From positions 1 through 64,000 of the forward strand of contig NZ_JAGKIK010000016.1 in NCBI RefSeq assembly GCF_017897595.1: DNA of 64,000 nt. Direction: 5' to 3'. Position numbers and translations under genes: made by a program. A model generated the notes under the pieces. It was not told the origin of the DNA. It saw nothing but the letters and a program-made list of their open reading frames with translations, and searched no databases. Shown here one piece after another: positions 16,882 through 26,178 of this stretch; the first letter of the stretch is position 1, and each line of letters starts with the position of its first letter. The stretch comes from Aquimarina sp. U1-2 (GTDB lineage: Bacteria > Bacteroidota > Bacteroidia > Flavobacteriales > Flavobacteriaceae).

Positions 16882-17646
16882 CTACAAAGACTGCCCACCG
16901 GAAATTTCGATGCGCTCACCATTAATCCATTGAGCGGCATCACTACACAAGAAGGCAACCACCTGACCTATATCATCTGGTTGACCTACACGGCCTAAAG
17001 GAATCATATTGGCGAGTTTTTGCTGCACTTCTTTATTATCTCTGGCTTGGGCATTGTTAAAATCAGTAGCAATGGCTCCGGGTGCCACCGCAACCGACCT
17101 TATACCACGATGACCATATTCTTGCGCCACATGTTTTGTAAGCGTTTCCAAAGCACTTTTCAATGAACTATAAAGCGAATATCCAGGAATGCAATAGCGT
17201 GTAGTGGCACTGGTTATGAAGATAACGCAACCACCATCATTGACCGCCGGAATTAATTTTTGGGTCAAAAAGTAGACACTTTTATAATGGATGTACATTA
17301 ACTGGTCAAACTTTTCTTCTGTACAATCCTCAATGCTGATGTTTGCCCCAATACCACCATTGTGTATCAAAAAATCAAAGGTTTCAACGCCCCATTCCTC
17401 TTTAAGTATAGTTTTGAATTTCTGAACAAAATTATCTAACAGATCAAACTGTACGAGGTCTAGTTGTAGTGTTTTTGAAGATTGCCCTTTTTCTACTAAT
17501 TCCGCTACTACGCTTTGAGCCTCTTCGACTTCATTATAGTAGGTGAAAATGACATCTACACCAGTATCGGCCAGTGCGAGTGCCATGTTCTTTCCCAGGC
17601 CCCGGCTACCGCCTGTAACCAGAGCTATCTTATTTTTAGCTTTCAT
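16882..17646 (-). CDS. Short-chain dehydrogenase/reductase
   Basis: A 254-residue classical SDR. NAD(P)-binding motif TGGSRGLG at residues 10-17, NGG in place of NAG, catalytic serine in TSATTRY, and YSSLK as YxxxK. The C-terminal GRVGQPDDIGQVVAFLCSDAAQWINGE is the usual 3-oxoacyl-reductase-like tail. Substrate unknown. It is 15 bases behind the molybdenum subunit gene and shares its transcript, which suggests carbonyl chemistry linked to aldehyde oxidation. Confidence 0.88.
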   Translation of the reverse strand: MKAKNKIALVTGGSRGLGKNMALALADTGVDVIFTYYNEVEEAQSVVAELVEKGQSSKTLQLDLVQFDLLDNFVQKFKTILKEEWGVETFDFLIHNGGIGANISIEDCTEEKFDQLMYIHYKSVYFLTQKLIPAVNDGGCVIFITSATTRYCIPGYSLYSSLKSALETLTKHVAQEYGHRGIRSVAVAPGAIATDFNNAQARDNKEVQQKLANMIPLGRVGQPDDIGQVVAFLCSDAAQWINGERIEISGGQSL

Positions 17647-17661
17647 ATATTTTTGTTTTAA

Positions 17662-19893
17662 TTATTCTGCTATCTCCAAAAGCTTTTCCGGTTTGTAAGG
17701 AAGCGACCGTATCCTTATGCCCGTGGCATGATAAATGGCATTCATGATGGCTGCTTGTAAGCCTACGCCGCCCAATTCGCCTACCGATTTCACCTCTAGT
17801 ATATTGGCCTCTTTATCAGTATGGTCCAAAAAGGAAAGATCCAGGTCCGGAATGTCTGCCTGTACCGGCATATGATAGCCACCCAAATCGGAGTTGAGGT
17901 AGCGGAAATTGCTTAAATCTCGTTCAGCGGCCTCTTGCATGGCCATACCGATAGCAAAAACACATCCACCTATCAATTGAGAATGTGCCGTTTTCGGATT
18001 AATGATTTTTCCGCAATCGTAAACACCTACAATTCTTTTGAGCGATGCCCAGCCGGTAATGGGGTCAACTTCAACTTCCACAAAATTGGCTCCGAAGGAA
18101 GAAGATGATTTTTTGAACATTTCTGGGCTGTATTGTGTCTGAAGTTGTGTCTCTACATAAGGTCGGCCTGCGCGCTTTAATGTTGTTTGAAGGCTTTCTT
18201 CTTTTGTACCATTGGTAATTGTTCCATTGCTGATGTTTAGCGTTTCTGCTTTTAGTCCAAATAGGGGAGAAGCTTCATTTGTTGTCGCACGCCTGATAAG
18301 ATTCGTTTTTAGTTGCTCACAGACCTTTGCAACGGTAGTACCTACGCTGGCAGCTGTAAATGCAGCTACTGTAGGTGGTGTTTTAGGATAGCGGGTGTTC
18401 CCCATAACGACCTTAATCTTTTCAATAGCTACACCCAAGTAATCGGCAGCGATTTGCCGAATAATGGTATTGGTTCCTGTACCGATTTCCTGCGTACCTA
18501 CAATAAGCTCTACGGTGCCGTCTGCTAAAAATTTCGCTTTCGCGGAAGCGGGATGAAACAAGGTAGGATAACTGCCACTGGCCATGCCGTAACCTACCAG
18601 CATACCATCTTTTCTCATGCTGCCTATCTTGGGATTACGTTTGTCCCATCCAAATTTCTTAGCTCCTACATCATAGCATTCGTTCAGGTGTTTTGAAGTC
18701 CACGGAAGGTTTGTTTCCAGGTTGATATCGGCATGGTTCTTTTTTCGTAAGGCTATTGGGTCCATGCCTAATTTATAGGAAAGCTCATCGAGAGCAGATT
18801 CCAGCAAAAACAGACCACTTGCTTCTCCTGGAGAACGCATCGGTACCGGACCGCTCATGGGTACCGGAGCAACTTCCATTTTAGCTCGCATATTAGGGTT
18901 ACTGTACATCATCCGTGGTGCAATGACACTGGACTCAAAAGCCGTTTTCTGAAATTCTGGGGTCTCTCCAGTAGTATGAATGATGATAGAATTGATGGTG
19001 CCATCTTTTTCGGCACCTATTTTTACTTCGCTGTGCGTGGCAGAACGTAAACCCACGCATCCAAACAGTTGTTTTCTGGTCAATTCTACCCGTAGCGGTC
19101 GGTTTACTTCCTTTGCAGCCGCCGCTATGATGCCCGTATGCGGAGCTACCAAACCCTTACCGCCAAATGCCCCACCGACATAAGGCGAAATAACAGTGAC
19201 ATCTTCAACAGGCATTCCTAACATCTCTGCCACCCCTTTTCGATGACCGAAAATCCAGGCAGTTGGTTCGTAAACGGTTAACCGTCCTGCATTCCAGACC
19301 GCCGTAGTGCCATGGCGCTCCATAGGCTGGTGATGCATGGTCTGGGTCGTATACGTTTGTTCTAGCTTTACTTCGCTCGCTTCAAAGGCTGCTTCCGGCT
19401 TTCCTCTGTGATAATCACCTTCCATGATTCCGAAAAGAAACTCCAACTCCTCAGCATCTTTAGGGTTGGGATGCTCTTCATAGGTTCCTTTCTCTTCTTC
19501 GTAGCTAACTTCAATAAGATGCCCAGCTTCTTGCGCTACTTCAAAAGATTCTGCCACTACGAGAGCAACATATTGTAAATCATAGACAATTTTATCGTCC
19601 TGCATAGGAACGTGTTTCTGCTGCCCGCTATCACCACTTGGGTCGAATGGAGAAATATAGGTCGGCGGACTATAGAGTTTGGGCATATTTTCATGCGTGA
19701 AGACCTGGAGTACGCCTTTTTGGCTTCTGGCTTTATCAGTACGGATAGACGTTACTCGGCCTTTGGCAATGGTGGCTGAAACCAAATAGCCAAAAGCCAA
19801 CTTATCAATAGCGACATCATTCGCGTAAGTAATTTTACCTGAAACCTTGTCAGGACCGTCTACACGGTTGAGTGGTTTAGTTATTTGTTCCAT
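17662..19893 (-). CDS. paoC: PaoC-like molybdopterin-binding subunit, set 1
   Basis: A 743-residue large subunit of a xanthine-dehydrogenase-family aldehyde oxidoreductase. It contains GPDKVSGKITYANDV at the N terminus, the cofactor regions GGAFGGKG, MRSPGEASG and GTQEIGTGT, and the C-terminal glutamate motif SVGELGGVG expected to hold the catalytic Glu. It has no signal peptide, as for E. coli PaoC, which is co-exported with the Tat-bearing PaoA. It overlaps the FAD-subunit gene by 17 bases. A dispersed palindrome is embedded in frame at about residue 450 (HPASAKAKF). PaoC enzymes use the cytosine-dinucleotide cofactor, which fits mocA at 44780. Confidence 0.9.
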   Translation of the reverse strand: MEQITKPLNRVDGPDKVSGKITYANDVAIDKLAFGYLVSATIAKGRVTSIRTDKARSQKGVLQVFTHENMPKLYSPPTYISPFDPSGDSGQQKHVPMQDDKIVYDLQYVALVVAESFEVAQEAGHLIEVSYEEEKGTYEEHPNPKDAEELEFLFGIMEGDYHRGKPEAAFEASEVKLEQTYTTQTMHHQPMERHGTTAVWNAGRLTVYEPTAWIFGHRKGVAEMLGMPVEDVTVISPYVGGAFGGKGLVAPHTGIIAAAAKEVNRPLRVELTRKQLFGCVGLRSATHSEVKIGAEKDGTINSIIIHTTGETPEFQKTAFESSVIAPRMMYSNPNMRAKMEVAPVPMSGPVPMRSPGEASGLFLLESALDELSYKLGMDPIALRKKNHADINLETNLPWTSKHLNECYDVGAKKFGWDKRNPKIGSMRKDGMLVGYGMASGSYPTLFHPASAKAKFLADGTVELIVGTQEIGTGTNTIIRQIAADYLGVAIEKIKVVMGNTRYPKTPPTVAAFTAASVGTTVAKVCEQLKTNLIRRATTNEASPLFGLKAETLNISNGTITNGTKEESLQTTLKRAGRPYVETQLQTQYSPEMFKKSSSSFGANFVEVEVDPITGWASLKRIVGVYDCGKIINPKTAHSQLIGGCVFAIGMAMQEAAERDLSNFRYLNSDLGGYHMPVQADIPDLDLSFLDHTDKEANILEVKSVGELGGVGLQAAIMNAIYHATGIRIRSLPYKPEKLLEIAE
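18532..18559 (+). repeat. Dispersed palindromic repeat inside paoC
   Basis: TTTCGCTTTCGCGGAAGCGG then GATGAAAC: an imperfect palindrome (8-bp arms, one mismatch, 18535-18550) plus a flank shared with 14410-14437. It is translated on the minus strand as HPASAKAKF without breaking the frame. Confidence 0.6.
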
Positions 19894-20884
19894 AAGGTGT
19901 TTCTTTTGCCATTAATAGCGTTCGTACTAAGATTTTTTCCAGAAGTTTCACTTTAAAAGCATTATTTTTCTTGGGCTGAGCATCACTAATAGCGATCTTT
20001 GCTGCTTGCCTAAAATTGCTTTCGGTAGCCGCTTTTCCTTGCAAGAAATTTTCTGCTTCTTCAAACCGCCAGGGTATCGTACCTACCCAGCCTGAGGCTA
20101 AGCCGGCATTAAGTATGGTTCCTGTTTGAATATTGAGTGCCGCCGCACCGGAAATCAATGCAAAGGCATAAGACTTTCGGTCCCTTACTTTTAGATAAGC
20201 TGAATGGTTAAAACCATGTTCCAGCGGAATTTCAACGCCAACAATCATTTCATCGTCCTGTAGATGCGTTATTTTAGTGTTTTCCTTTACTGGGATGTGG
20301 TAAAATTTATCTAAGGCAAGTTTGCGCGTATCCTTTTTGGACTGCAACACCACTTTAGATCTTAGGGCTAGCATACCTACAGCCATATCCGATGGATGTG
20401 GAGTGTTGCAACTTTCGTTCAACCCAAACAGTGCGTTGGTTCTAATCCCATCTTTTGCTGTTACCGTCGGGCATACATCTCCCGCAGTTCTTCTACCGCA
20501 AGCGGCAGATACATCGTAGAAAAACGGACAGCGGGATTCTTGCATCAGGTTGCCGCCTATGGTTGCCATGTTTCGTATCTGTTGCGTGGCACCTTTTACA
20601 AGGCTTTGCGATACGAGTGGTGCAAAGTTGATAATCTTCTCAGATTCGGCTGCTGCAGTATTGGAAGCTAGCGTACCCAGGTACACTGTATCCCCTGTAT
20701 TTTTTATGTCACGCAGTCCAGAAATGGTATTGATGTCAACCAGCTGTTGCGGGTGTTGGATACCTTCCTTCATCATATCGACCAGATTAGAACCTCCGGC
20801 TATAAAATAAGAGGCCTCTTTTTCCTGTTTTGCCTTGATGGCATCGCGCGCTGTTTTTGCTTCGGTATATTGAAAAAAATTCAT
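19877..20884 (-). CDS. paoB: PaoB-like FAD-binding subunit, set 1
   Basis: A 335-residue FAD subunit. FAD-binding motifs: FIAGGSNLVDMM at about residue 28 and ATIGGNLMQESRCPFF at about residue 110. It contains the extra cysteine-bearing insertion of PaoB (RCPFF, AACGRR, DVCPT, ESC), which in E. coli PaoB holds a [4Fe-4S] cluster. A C-terminal CO-dehydrogenase-flavoprotein-like domain follows (AYLKVRDRKSYAFALIS). Order A-B-C on the minus strand matches E. coli paoABC. Confidence 0.9.
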   Translation of the reverse strand: MNFFQYTEAKTARDAIKAKQEKEASYFIAGGSNLVDMMKEGIQHPQQLVDINTISGLRDIKNTGDTVYLGTLASNTAAAESEKIINFAPLVSQSLVKGATQQIRNMATIGGNLMQESRCPFFYDVSAACGRRTAGDVCPTVTAKDGIRTNALFGLNESCNTPHPSDMAVGMLALRSKVVLQSKKDTRKLALDKFYHIPVKENTKITHLQDDEMIVGVEIPLEHGFNHSAYLKVRDRKSYAFALISGAAALNIQTGTILNAGLASGWVGTIPWRFEEAENFLQGKAATESNFRQAAKIAISDAQPKKNNAFKVKLLEKILVRTLLMAKETPYGTNN

Positions 20885-20892
20885 GGTCTGCT

Positions 20893-21504
20893 TTATTTAG
20901 ATGCTGCTTGAACTGCTTTAATAATATTTGGATAAGCTCCACAACGGCAAATGTTACCGCTCATGTACTCTTTTATCTCTTCGGTACTTTTGGTGTGCCC
21001 TTCTTTTATGCACGCCACGGCAGACATTACCTGCCCTGAGGTACAATACCCACATTGAAAAGCGTCATTATCAACAAAAGCCTGTTGCACGGGATGCAAT
21101 ACCCCATTTTCTGCTAAGCCTTCTATGGTTGTGATTTTATCATTTTGATGGCGCATGGCAAGCGTAAGGCAAGACAACTTGCGTTCGCCGTTAATGTGAA
21201 TGGTGCACGCTCCACAGTGTCCCGCATCGCAACCTTTCTTCGTTCCTGTCATATTCAACTTGTACCTTAAGGTATCTAGCAAGCTGGCACGCGGATCTAT
21301 TTTTAGCTTTATGGTTTCGTTATTGATGTTTAGTTGTATATCGACCGCATTAGGTACTTCAAAAGGTCGTTCAAGATTTTTCTGTTCTGCAGCCTGTGCA
21401 CCTAAAAGGGGAGCTACCGCTAGGCCTGCAACACCGGTACCAGAAACTTGTAAAAAATTTCTTCGGCTAAATCCTGTCTTTATCGGTTTGTCTTCTTCTT
21501 TCAT
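20893..21504 (-). CDS. paoA: PaoA-like Tat-exported [2Fe-2S] subunit, set 1
   Basis: A 203-residue iron-sulfur subunit. Twin-arginine signal SRRNFLQVSG at residues 13-22 followed by a hydrophobic stretch, so the assembled enzyme is periplasmic. First cluster: GCDAGHCGACTIHINGE...LSCLTLA; second: QCGYCTSGQVMSAVACIKEG...GNICRCGAYPNI. Both [2Fe-2S] clusters are complete. The stop of the preceding small membrane gene abuts its start, indicating tight coupling. Confidence 0.92.
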   Translation of the reverse strand: MKEEDKPIKTGFSRRNFLQVSGTGVAGLAVAPLLGAQAAEQKNLERPFEVPNAVDIQLNINNETIKLKIDPRASLLDTLRYKLNMTGTKKGCDAGHCGACTIHINGERKLSCLTLAMRHQNDKITTIEGLAENGVLHPVQQAFVDNDAFQCGYCTSGQVMSAVACIKEGHTKSTEEIKEYMSGNICRCGAYPNIIKAVQAASK

Positions 21505-21732
21505 CTATGTTTTGGTTATAAAGTTTTTAAAATATTTTGATATAAGTGGAACCACAGCATAAATCATGGTGCTACAAATAAGAAAAGAGCTAACGCCAAT
21601 AGTTACTGGTTCGGACGCATTCGGAATGAGTAAATGCACAATGAAACCGGCTAAGTAAATTAGCCCGTAAACACATGGCCAGGCTAACAAGACCATCCTC
21701 CAATGTATTTGTTTGGGCTTCTTTTTATCCAT
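21505..21732 (-). CDS. Small membrane protein with two helices
   Basis: A 75-residue protein, basic N terminus MDKKKPKQIHWR and two hydrophobic helices (VLLAWPCVYGLIYLAGFIVH and VSSFLICSTMIYAVVPLI). No family recognised. Its stop is directly adjacent to the paoA start and its start overlaps the previous gene's stop by one base, so it is part of the operon and could be a membrane partner of the oxidoreductase, though nothing shows this directly. Confidence 0.7.
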   Translation of the reverse strand: MDKKKPKQIHWRMVLLAWPCVYGLIYLAGFIVHLLIPNASEPVTIGVSSFLICSTMIYAVVPLISKYFKNFITKT

Positions 21733-22358
21733 TATACCGTATATGCTTTTACTTTTTCTTCAGCAGGGAATCCCATGTAGAGCTCTTGGTCAGGCTCCAT
21801 CACTTTCGTTTTGGATAAACCGCCAATAAAGGCCGGCTTAAAACCAATATCTGAAATAAGTTGTTCTATAATTTCTTTTGCTTGCTTGTTACCAGCAGCA
21901 AAAGGTATAATCTCTTGCATGCCTTCTTCTTTAAATGCTTCGTCCCTCAGCTGTGCAGCAGGTATGGTATTAAATGCTTTGCTCACTGAGGCACCCTTAA
22001 AATAATGAGCTGTCCACTCAGACTCTCTCTGATTTTGGGCACTCATCTGCTTCTTTATTTCTGTACCATCACGTTGTACATAAAAGTTAGTGGTATCTAT
22101 AAGCGTTTTACCTTGTAGGTTACCAATTCTTTCATGAACTTCAGGAAGCATTCCATAGGGTGTAGCCAGTAAAATGACTTCTCCGAAAGTTGCGGCTTCT
22201 TCAACGGTTCCTCGATGTGCCCGTTCGCCAATCTCATTGACTAAGCCTGAAAGTTTCTCTGGGTTTCTGGAACTAAAAAATACCTCATGTCCCGCTTTTG
22301 CAAAGTGCTTGCCCAGATTGCCTCCAATATTTCCTGAGCCTATGATTCCTATTTTCAT
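21732..22358 (-). CDS. F420/NADP-oxidoreductase-like protein
   Basis: A 208-residue Rossmann protein with GSGNIGGNLGKHFAKAGHEV at residues 7-26 and SSRNPEKL, the NADP-phosphate-binding turn of NADPH:F420 oxidoreductase-like proteins. The family extends to F420-free organisms, where it may act on other flavins or imines; Flavobacteriaceae are not known to make F420. A diverged paralogue is at 30189. Operon position suggests redox-cofactor recycling. Confidence 0.82.
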   Translation of the reverse strand: MKIGIIGSGNIGGNLGKHFAKAGHEVFFSSRNPEKLSGLVNEIGERAHRGTVEEAATFGEVILLATPYGMLPEVHERIGNLQGKTLIDTTNFYVQRDGTEIKKQMSAQNQRESEWTAHYFKGASVSKAFNTIPAAQLRDEAFKEEGMQEIIPFAAGNKQAKEIIEQLISDIGFKPAFIGGLSKTKVMEPDQELYMGFPAEEKVKAYTV

Positions 22359-22370
22359 ATTATAAAAGAT

Positions 22371-23258
22371 TTATTTTTCTACCTTCATTTTTGTTGGATC
22401 CCAATAACCGATGTGACTCGTTATTTGCCCTTTTTCATTATAAGTGGTCACATTTATTCCTTCAAAAGTGACTTGATCACCCTCTTTAGTAATTCCTCTT
22501 CCTGTCCATTTTGAAGTTGCTATCAGACCGTCTACAAAAATGTAATCAGGATAGAGACCTGCTTTTTTAAAGGCCGACATAAAATTTTGACCTACCTGTA
22601 CTATTTCTTCTCTGTTGTTTGGTGCCGGGCTCCCATAAGGGTCATTGATGTAAGCGTTACCTGCAAAAGAGTTTGCCCATGTTTCGGCATCTCCGCTTTG
22701 AGTTGCTTTAAAGTAGTCTTCAGTCCATTGTCTCACTTTTTCTTTGGTAATTTTTGGTGCCTTACCAAGATAAATCTCTCCTTCACCGTCGTCAAAAAAA
22801 CCATTGATAGAAGTGACCGTCAACCAACCTCGGGCTCCCTGATATTTTCCTGTGCCACCAGTAAATTCACCTGATACCTTAATTGTAACTTTGCTTCCTT
22901 CAACAGTAAATTCTTGCGCTTTGTAAGATAAAAACAACAGATCACTACCTGATGCTGAGCCTTCAAACTCAAACATGTTTATTTTCATGGTGCCCATGAG
23001 TTCGTTCTCTCCGTTGTAGAGCACCCGGTTAGCAGTTGCTCCATTAATGTGGGTGTTACCTTTTTTACCGTTTTCAAATTCCCAATGCCAAGAGCCTGTA
23101 AGCTGCCCGGCCTGTGCATAAACGAGTGGTTCATTGTTTTGCATGGCATAACCTTCTGCAAATTGATAACCGCCGATTACCTTAAATTTTAGTGTTTCTT
23201 GTGCATTCATGTTCATAGAAAGTATAGTTATTATGATTATTGTTAGTGCTGTTTTCAT
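22371..23258 (-). CDS. Secreted two-domain protein: AOC/dirigent-like barrel plus NTF2/SnoaL-like
   Basis: A 295-residue protein with a signal peptide (IIIITILSMNMNAQ). The first domain (residues about 25-170) ends with GGTGKYQGARGWLTVTS, the motif of allene-oxide-cyclase/dirigent-like barrels. The second (about 180-290) is NTF2-like (VRQWTEDYFKATQSGDAETWANSFA to GQITSHIGYWDP), a fold used by SnoaL cyclases and ester-cyclase-like proteins. The combination is unusual. The operon location suggests a role in handling small cyclic or carbonyl compounds in the periplasm. Confidence 0.7.
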   Translation of the reverse strand: MKTALTIIIITILSMNMNAQETLKFKVIGGYQFAEGYAMQNNEPLVYAQAGQLTGSWHWEFENGKKGNTHINGATANRVLYNGENELMGTMKINMFEFEGSASGSDLLFLSYKAQEFTVEGSKVTIKVSGEFTGGTGKYQGARGWLTVTSINGFFDDGEGEIYLGKAPKITKEKVRQWTEDYFKATQSGDAETWANSFAGNAYINDPYGSPAPNNREEIVQVGQNFMSAFKKAGLYPDYIFVDGLIATSKWTGRGITKEGDQVTFEGINVTTYNEKGQITSHIGYWDPTKMKVEK

Positions 23259-23296
23259 TTTTAGTTGTTTAAACTGTGAATTTGTGTTAGCTAGTT

Positions 23297-24187
23297 CTAC
23301 TGAAAATAATACCGATGATCCCAGGCAAAGCGAGCAAATGAATTGGGCCTTTTTCCCGTCATTTTTTCGAAAGTAGATGTATAGGTGGTAGAGAAAGCAC
23401 CGTTTTTACCCGCTTCGTAAACTCCTTTTAATTCCAAGGGGGAATTAGTTTTATTTGAATGTTGGATAAATGCTTCTTCTGAAGCTTCATGTGCAAAGGG
23501 TTTGTCCTTGCTAAGTTTAGAAAGCTCTTGTTTAATTTCTTCTGCCGTAAGCGTTTCAGGTCCGGTTAGCATAAAGTAGTCCTCATCTAACAAGTCTGAT
23601 TTTGAAGGATCTGTTAACAAAGCAGCGGTTGCCAAAGCGATATCTCTACAATCTAAAAGAGCCATTTTTCCATCACCGGTAGGTAGATAAAAGGTATCAT
23701 CTCCTTTTTCGTACACACCGGGTACAATGAGCAAATGCTGCATAAAAATAGTAGGTCGTAGCATGGTCGCTTTTATGTTCGCTCCTCGAATGTTTTCTTC
23801 TCCCGCCCAATGTGCAGCACCGGGTCCTTCCTGTGCTTCAGGACTGGCCACATCTACACTAACTTTAACAATGTAGTCGACACCTTGCTTTTTAGCTTCC
23901 TGAATGACTGTTTCCTGATATTCCACCATCGTGTCTGATAGCGGAGTGATTAAACAAAGGCTGTCAACACCTTTCACTGCTTCGATTATCGATTGGCTAT
24001 CTTCCAAATCGAACTTAACCGGTTTTACAATTCCTTTATTAAAATCTTTCAGCAACTTTGATTTGCTTGCTTCTGGATTGCGTGTACCTACTCGGACTTC
24101 CTTTACCTGCGGATTTGAAGCTAAAAGCGCAGTCAACTCACTTCCGATGTTTCCTGTTCCTGCGGTAATTAAAATTGTTCTTTTCAT
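23297..24187 (-). CDS. NmrA-family NAD(P)-binding protein
   Basis: A 296-residue atypical SDR beginning MKRTILITAGTGNIGSELTALL, with VGTRNPEASKSKL as the cofactor-specificity loop and DSLCLITPLSD, as in NAD(P)H:quinone oxidoreductase type 2 (QOR2/YtfG) and NmrA-like proteins. There is no YxxxK catalytic pair, consistent with this family. Possible role in quinone reduction or NADP sensing. It is in the operon between SDR and barrel-NTF2 genes. Confidence 0.82.
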   Translation of the reverse strand: MKRTILITAGTGNIGSELTALLASNPQVKEVRVGTRNPEASKSKLLKDFNKGIVKPVKFDLEDSQSIIEAVKGVDSLCLITPLSDTMVEYQETVIQEAKKQGVDYIVKVSVDVASPEAQEGPGAAHWAGEENIRGANIKATMLRPTIFMQHLLIVPGVYEKGDDTFYLPTGDGKMALLDCRDIALATAALLTDPSKSDLLDEDYFMLTGPETLTAEEIKQELSKLSKDKPFAHEASEEAFIQHSNKTNSPLELKGVYEAGKNGAFSTTYTSTFEKMTGKRPNSFARFAWDHRYYFQ

Positions 24188-24221
24188 TTTATCTTTGGTT
24201 TAAGTTTTGTGCTAACATTTT

Positions 24222-25013
24222 TCATTGAACCTTTCCTGCTAATCCGGCAGTTGGCATCTTAACGGTCATCGCGCCATCAACAGCCAGAATTTGTCCGGAT
24301 ACATAAGACGACCTATCTGAAGCGAAATACAAGATGGCATCTGCAATTTCATTTGATTCACCAGCTCTCTGTAACGGAATATTGGCTTCATAGAAAGACG
24401 ACATATCTCCATTGTGTGTAAAACGCTCTAACATCGGTGTTAAAATGGGACCTGGAGATACGCAATTGACACGAACTCCCAAAGGTCCTTGTTCAACAGC
24501 TAATTGCCGTGTTAAGCCATTGATTCCCGTCTTCGAAGCGGTATAGGCAGAAAGGCCAGCTCCACCCAGAAATGTCCATTCCGTAGATAATAAGATAATG
24601 GAAGCTCCAGGTCTACGAAGCAAGGGTAATCCATATTTTACAGTAAGCCAGGTGCCTTTGAGGTTGGTATCTATCATTATATCCATATCATCATCGTCAA
24701 GCTGGTCAATAGGAAGAGTATGAGGTTGTTCCCGTCCTGCATTGGCCACAATGACATCCAGTGACCCAAATTCTTCCTTTATTTTAGTATAGCCATTGCT
24801 GATAGAATCCCTGTCGGTGACATCCATTTGGAGAAATAAGCTTTTTACACCTTTTTCTTTTAAAGTTTTTGCCACGGCTTCACCTTTTTCTTTACGTCTG
24901 CCTGTAACAATCACATGTGCTCCTTCCTTTGCAAACTGATGCGCTGTAACTTCACCAATACCTGAAGTAGCTCCGGTGAGCAATACCACTTTTTCTTTTA
25001 ATTGTAAATCCAT
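24222..25013 (-). CDS. Short-chain dehydrogenase/reductase
   Basis: A 263-residue classical SDR: TGATSGIGEV at residues 14-23, NAGRE, LLSTEW with catalytic serine, YTASK as YxxxK, and C-terminal YFASDRSSYVSGQILAVDGA. Substrate not inferable. It is close behind an MDR gene (20 bases) in the same array. Confidence 0.88.
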   Translation of the reverse strand: MDLQLKEKVVLLTGATSGIGEVTAHQFAKEGAHVIVTGRRKEKGEAVAKTLKEKGVKSLFLQMDVTDRDSISNGYTKIKEEFGSLDVIVANAGREQPHTLPIDQLDDDDMDIMIDTNLKGTWLTVKYGLPLLRRPGASIILLSTEWTFLGGAGLSAYTASKTGINGLTRQLAVEQGPLGVRVNCVSPGPILTPMLERFTHNGDMSSFYEANIPLQRAGESNEIADAILYFASDRSSYVSGQILAVDGAMTVKMPTAGLAGKVQ

Positions 25014-25033
25014 TTTTTTAATTATTTAAATGA

Positions 25034-26005
25034 TTATAAGGTTAAAACTGTTTTTCCTTTGAGGCTTCTTTCACTCATTTTTTGAAATACACTCCTGGCA
25101 TCTTCAAATGGAAGTATATTATTTGGCTCTGGAAAATTGAGTCTTCCTTTAGCATGCCATTTGAAAAGTTTTTGAAACGCTTTTCGAACTATTTTTGGTT
25201 TGTTTACGATATAGGCTGCAAAATCTGTCCCGACCAAAGAAGCATTTCGAACAAGCATATCTAACGAGGTTAATTGAGGTATTTCACCGCTAGCTGCACC
25301 TATGGGAAGTATTCTGCCTTCCCAGGCAACACTCTCTAAAGCTTTTTGAAACATGTCTCCACCGACCAGGTCGGCGATAACATCTACACCTTTACCAGCT
25401 GTGATTTCTTTGGCGCGCGCTATAATTTCTTCTGTTTTATAATTAATGTATTCATCAGCGCCCAAAGATTTTAAATAATCCATTTCTTCCGCTTTGGAAT
25501 AGATTGCAATAACATGTGCTCCCTTGGCGGCTCCTATTTCGACCGTTCTTGAACCCACACCACCTGTAGCTCCGAAAATCATAAGACTTTCCCCTGACTT
25601 TAAATTACCCCGATGTAACATAGAAATATAAGCAGTGCCATACGCAATGGGTATAGCTGACGCTTGTGTAAACGAAACCGTTTCAGGAATGATTTCCAAT
25701 AAATTCTCGCTAACGTCTACATATTCCTGATACGCTCCAAAATCCATAGAGGCCATAACCCGGTCGCCCTCTTTGTATATCTCTGAATGGGATTCGGATA
25801 CTTCTCCTGAAATTTCAAATCCAGGGCTAAAAGGTATTGGTGGTGGATTTTGATGTGTGCCCATCGCTTGCATCAAATCTGCAGGATTAACACCTATTGC
25901 ACGTACTCTAACCCGCACTTTGCCTTTTGAGAGTTTGTCCTGTTGGATATCCTGAAGCTTGAATTGCTCAAGATTTCCGGATTCTAGAATTTGCCATGAT
26001 TTCAT
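25034..26005 (-). CDS. Zinc-free MDR, quinone-reductase-like
   Basis: A 323-residue medium-chain dehydrogenase with the GroES-like N domain (VRVRVRAIGVNPADLMQAMG) and NADPH-binding MIFGATGGVGSRTVEIGAA. No zinc-ligand cysteines or histidines are seen, so it groups with QOR/crotonyl-reductase-like enzymes that reduce quinones or enones. It is preceded by a 420-base gap holding a copy of repeat B; an internal promoter is likely here. Confidence 0.85.
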   Translation of the reverse strand: MKSWQILESGNLEQFKLQDIQQDKLSKGKVRVRVRAIGVNPADLMQAMGTHQNPPPIPFSPGFEISGEVSESHSEIYKEGDRVMASMDFGAYQEYVDVSENLLEIIPETVSFTQASAIPIAYGTAYISMLHRGNLKSGESLMIFGATGGVGSRTVEIGAAKGAHVIAIYSKAEEMDYLKSLGADEYINYKTEEIIARAKEITAGKGVDVIADLVGGDMFQKALESVAWEGRILPIGAASGEIPQLTSLDMLVRNASLVGTDFAAYIVNKPKIVRKAFQKLFKWHAKGRLNFPEPNNILPFEDARSVFQKMSERSLKGKTVLTL

Positions 26006-26088
26006 CTGTTCTTTAGTTGTTTAAATGGTTCTTATTGAGTGAACTGATTTGTATACTCTAAAGCTAAAAACTAGAGACTCATTGGCGT

Positions 26089-26178
26089 TTTACTATTTAT
26101 CGGTTCTATGTCATTTTAACACGCTATGTTTTAAAGTACAGTTAGTATTTTATCAAAGCTTCAGTACTATTTAGCCAG
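26089..26178 (+). repeat. Direct repeat B, left copy, with remnant of an SDR 3' end
   Basis: TTCTATGTCATTTTAACACG and following bases, then GTATTTTATCAAAGCTTCAG to TTTAGCCAGAGCT, match 28985-29057 in the same orientation. In the right copy this part encodes the C terminus of the SDR at 29021 (QLWQNRSEALVKY). Here it is only a decayed tail. Copies are about 2.9 kb apart and bound three genes. Confidence 0.65.
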
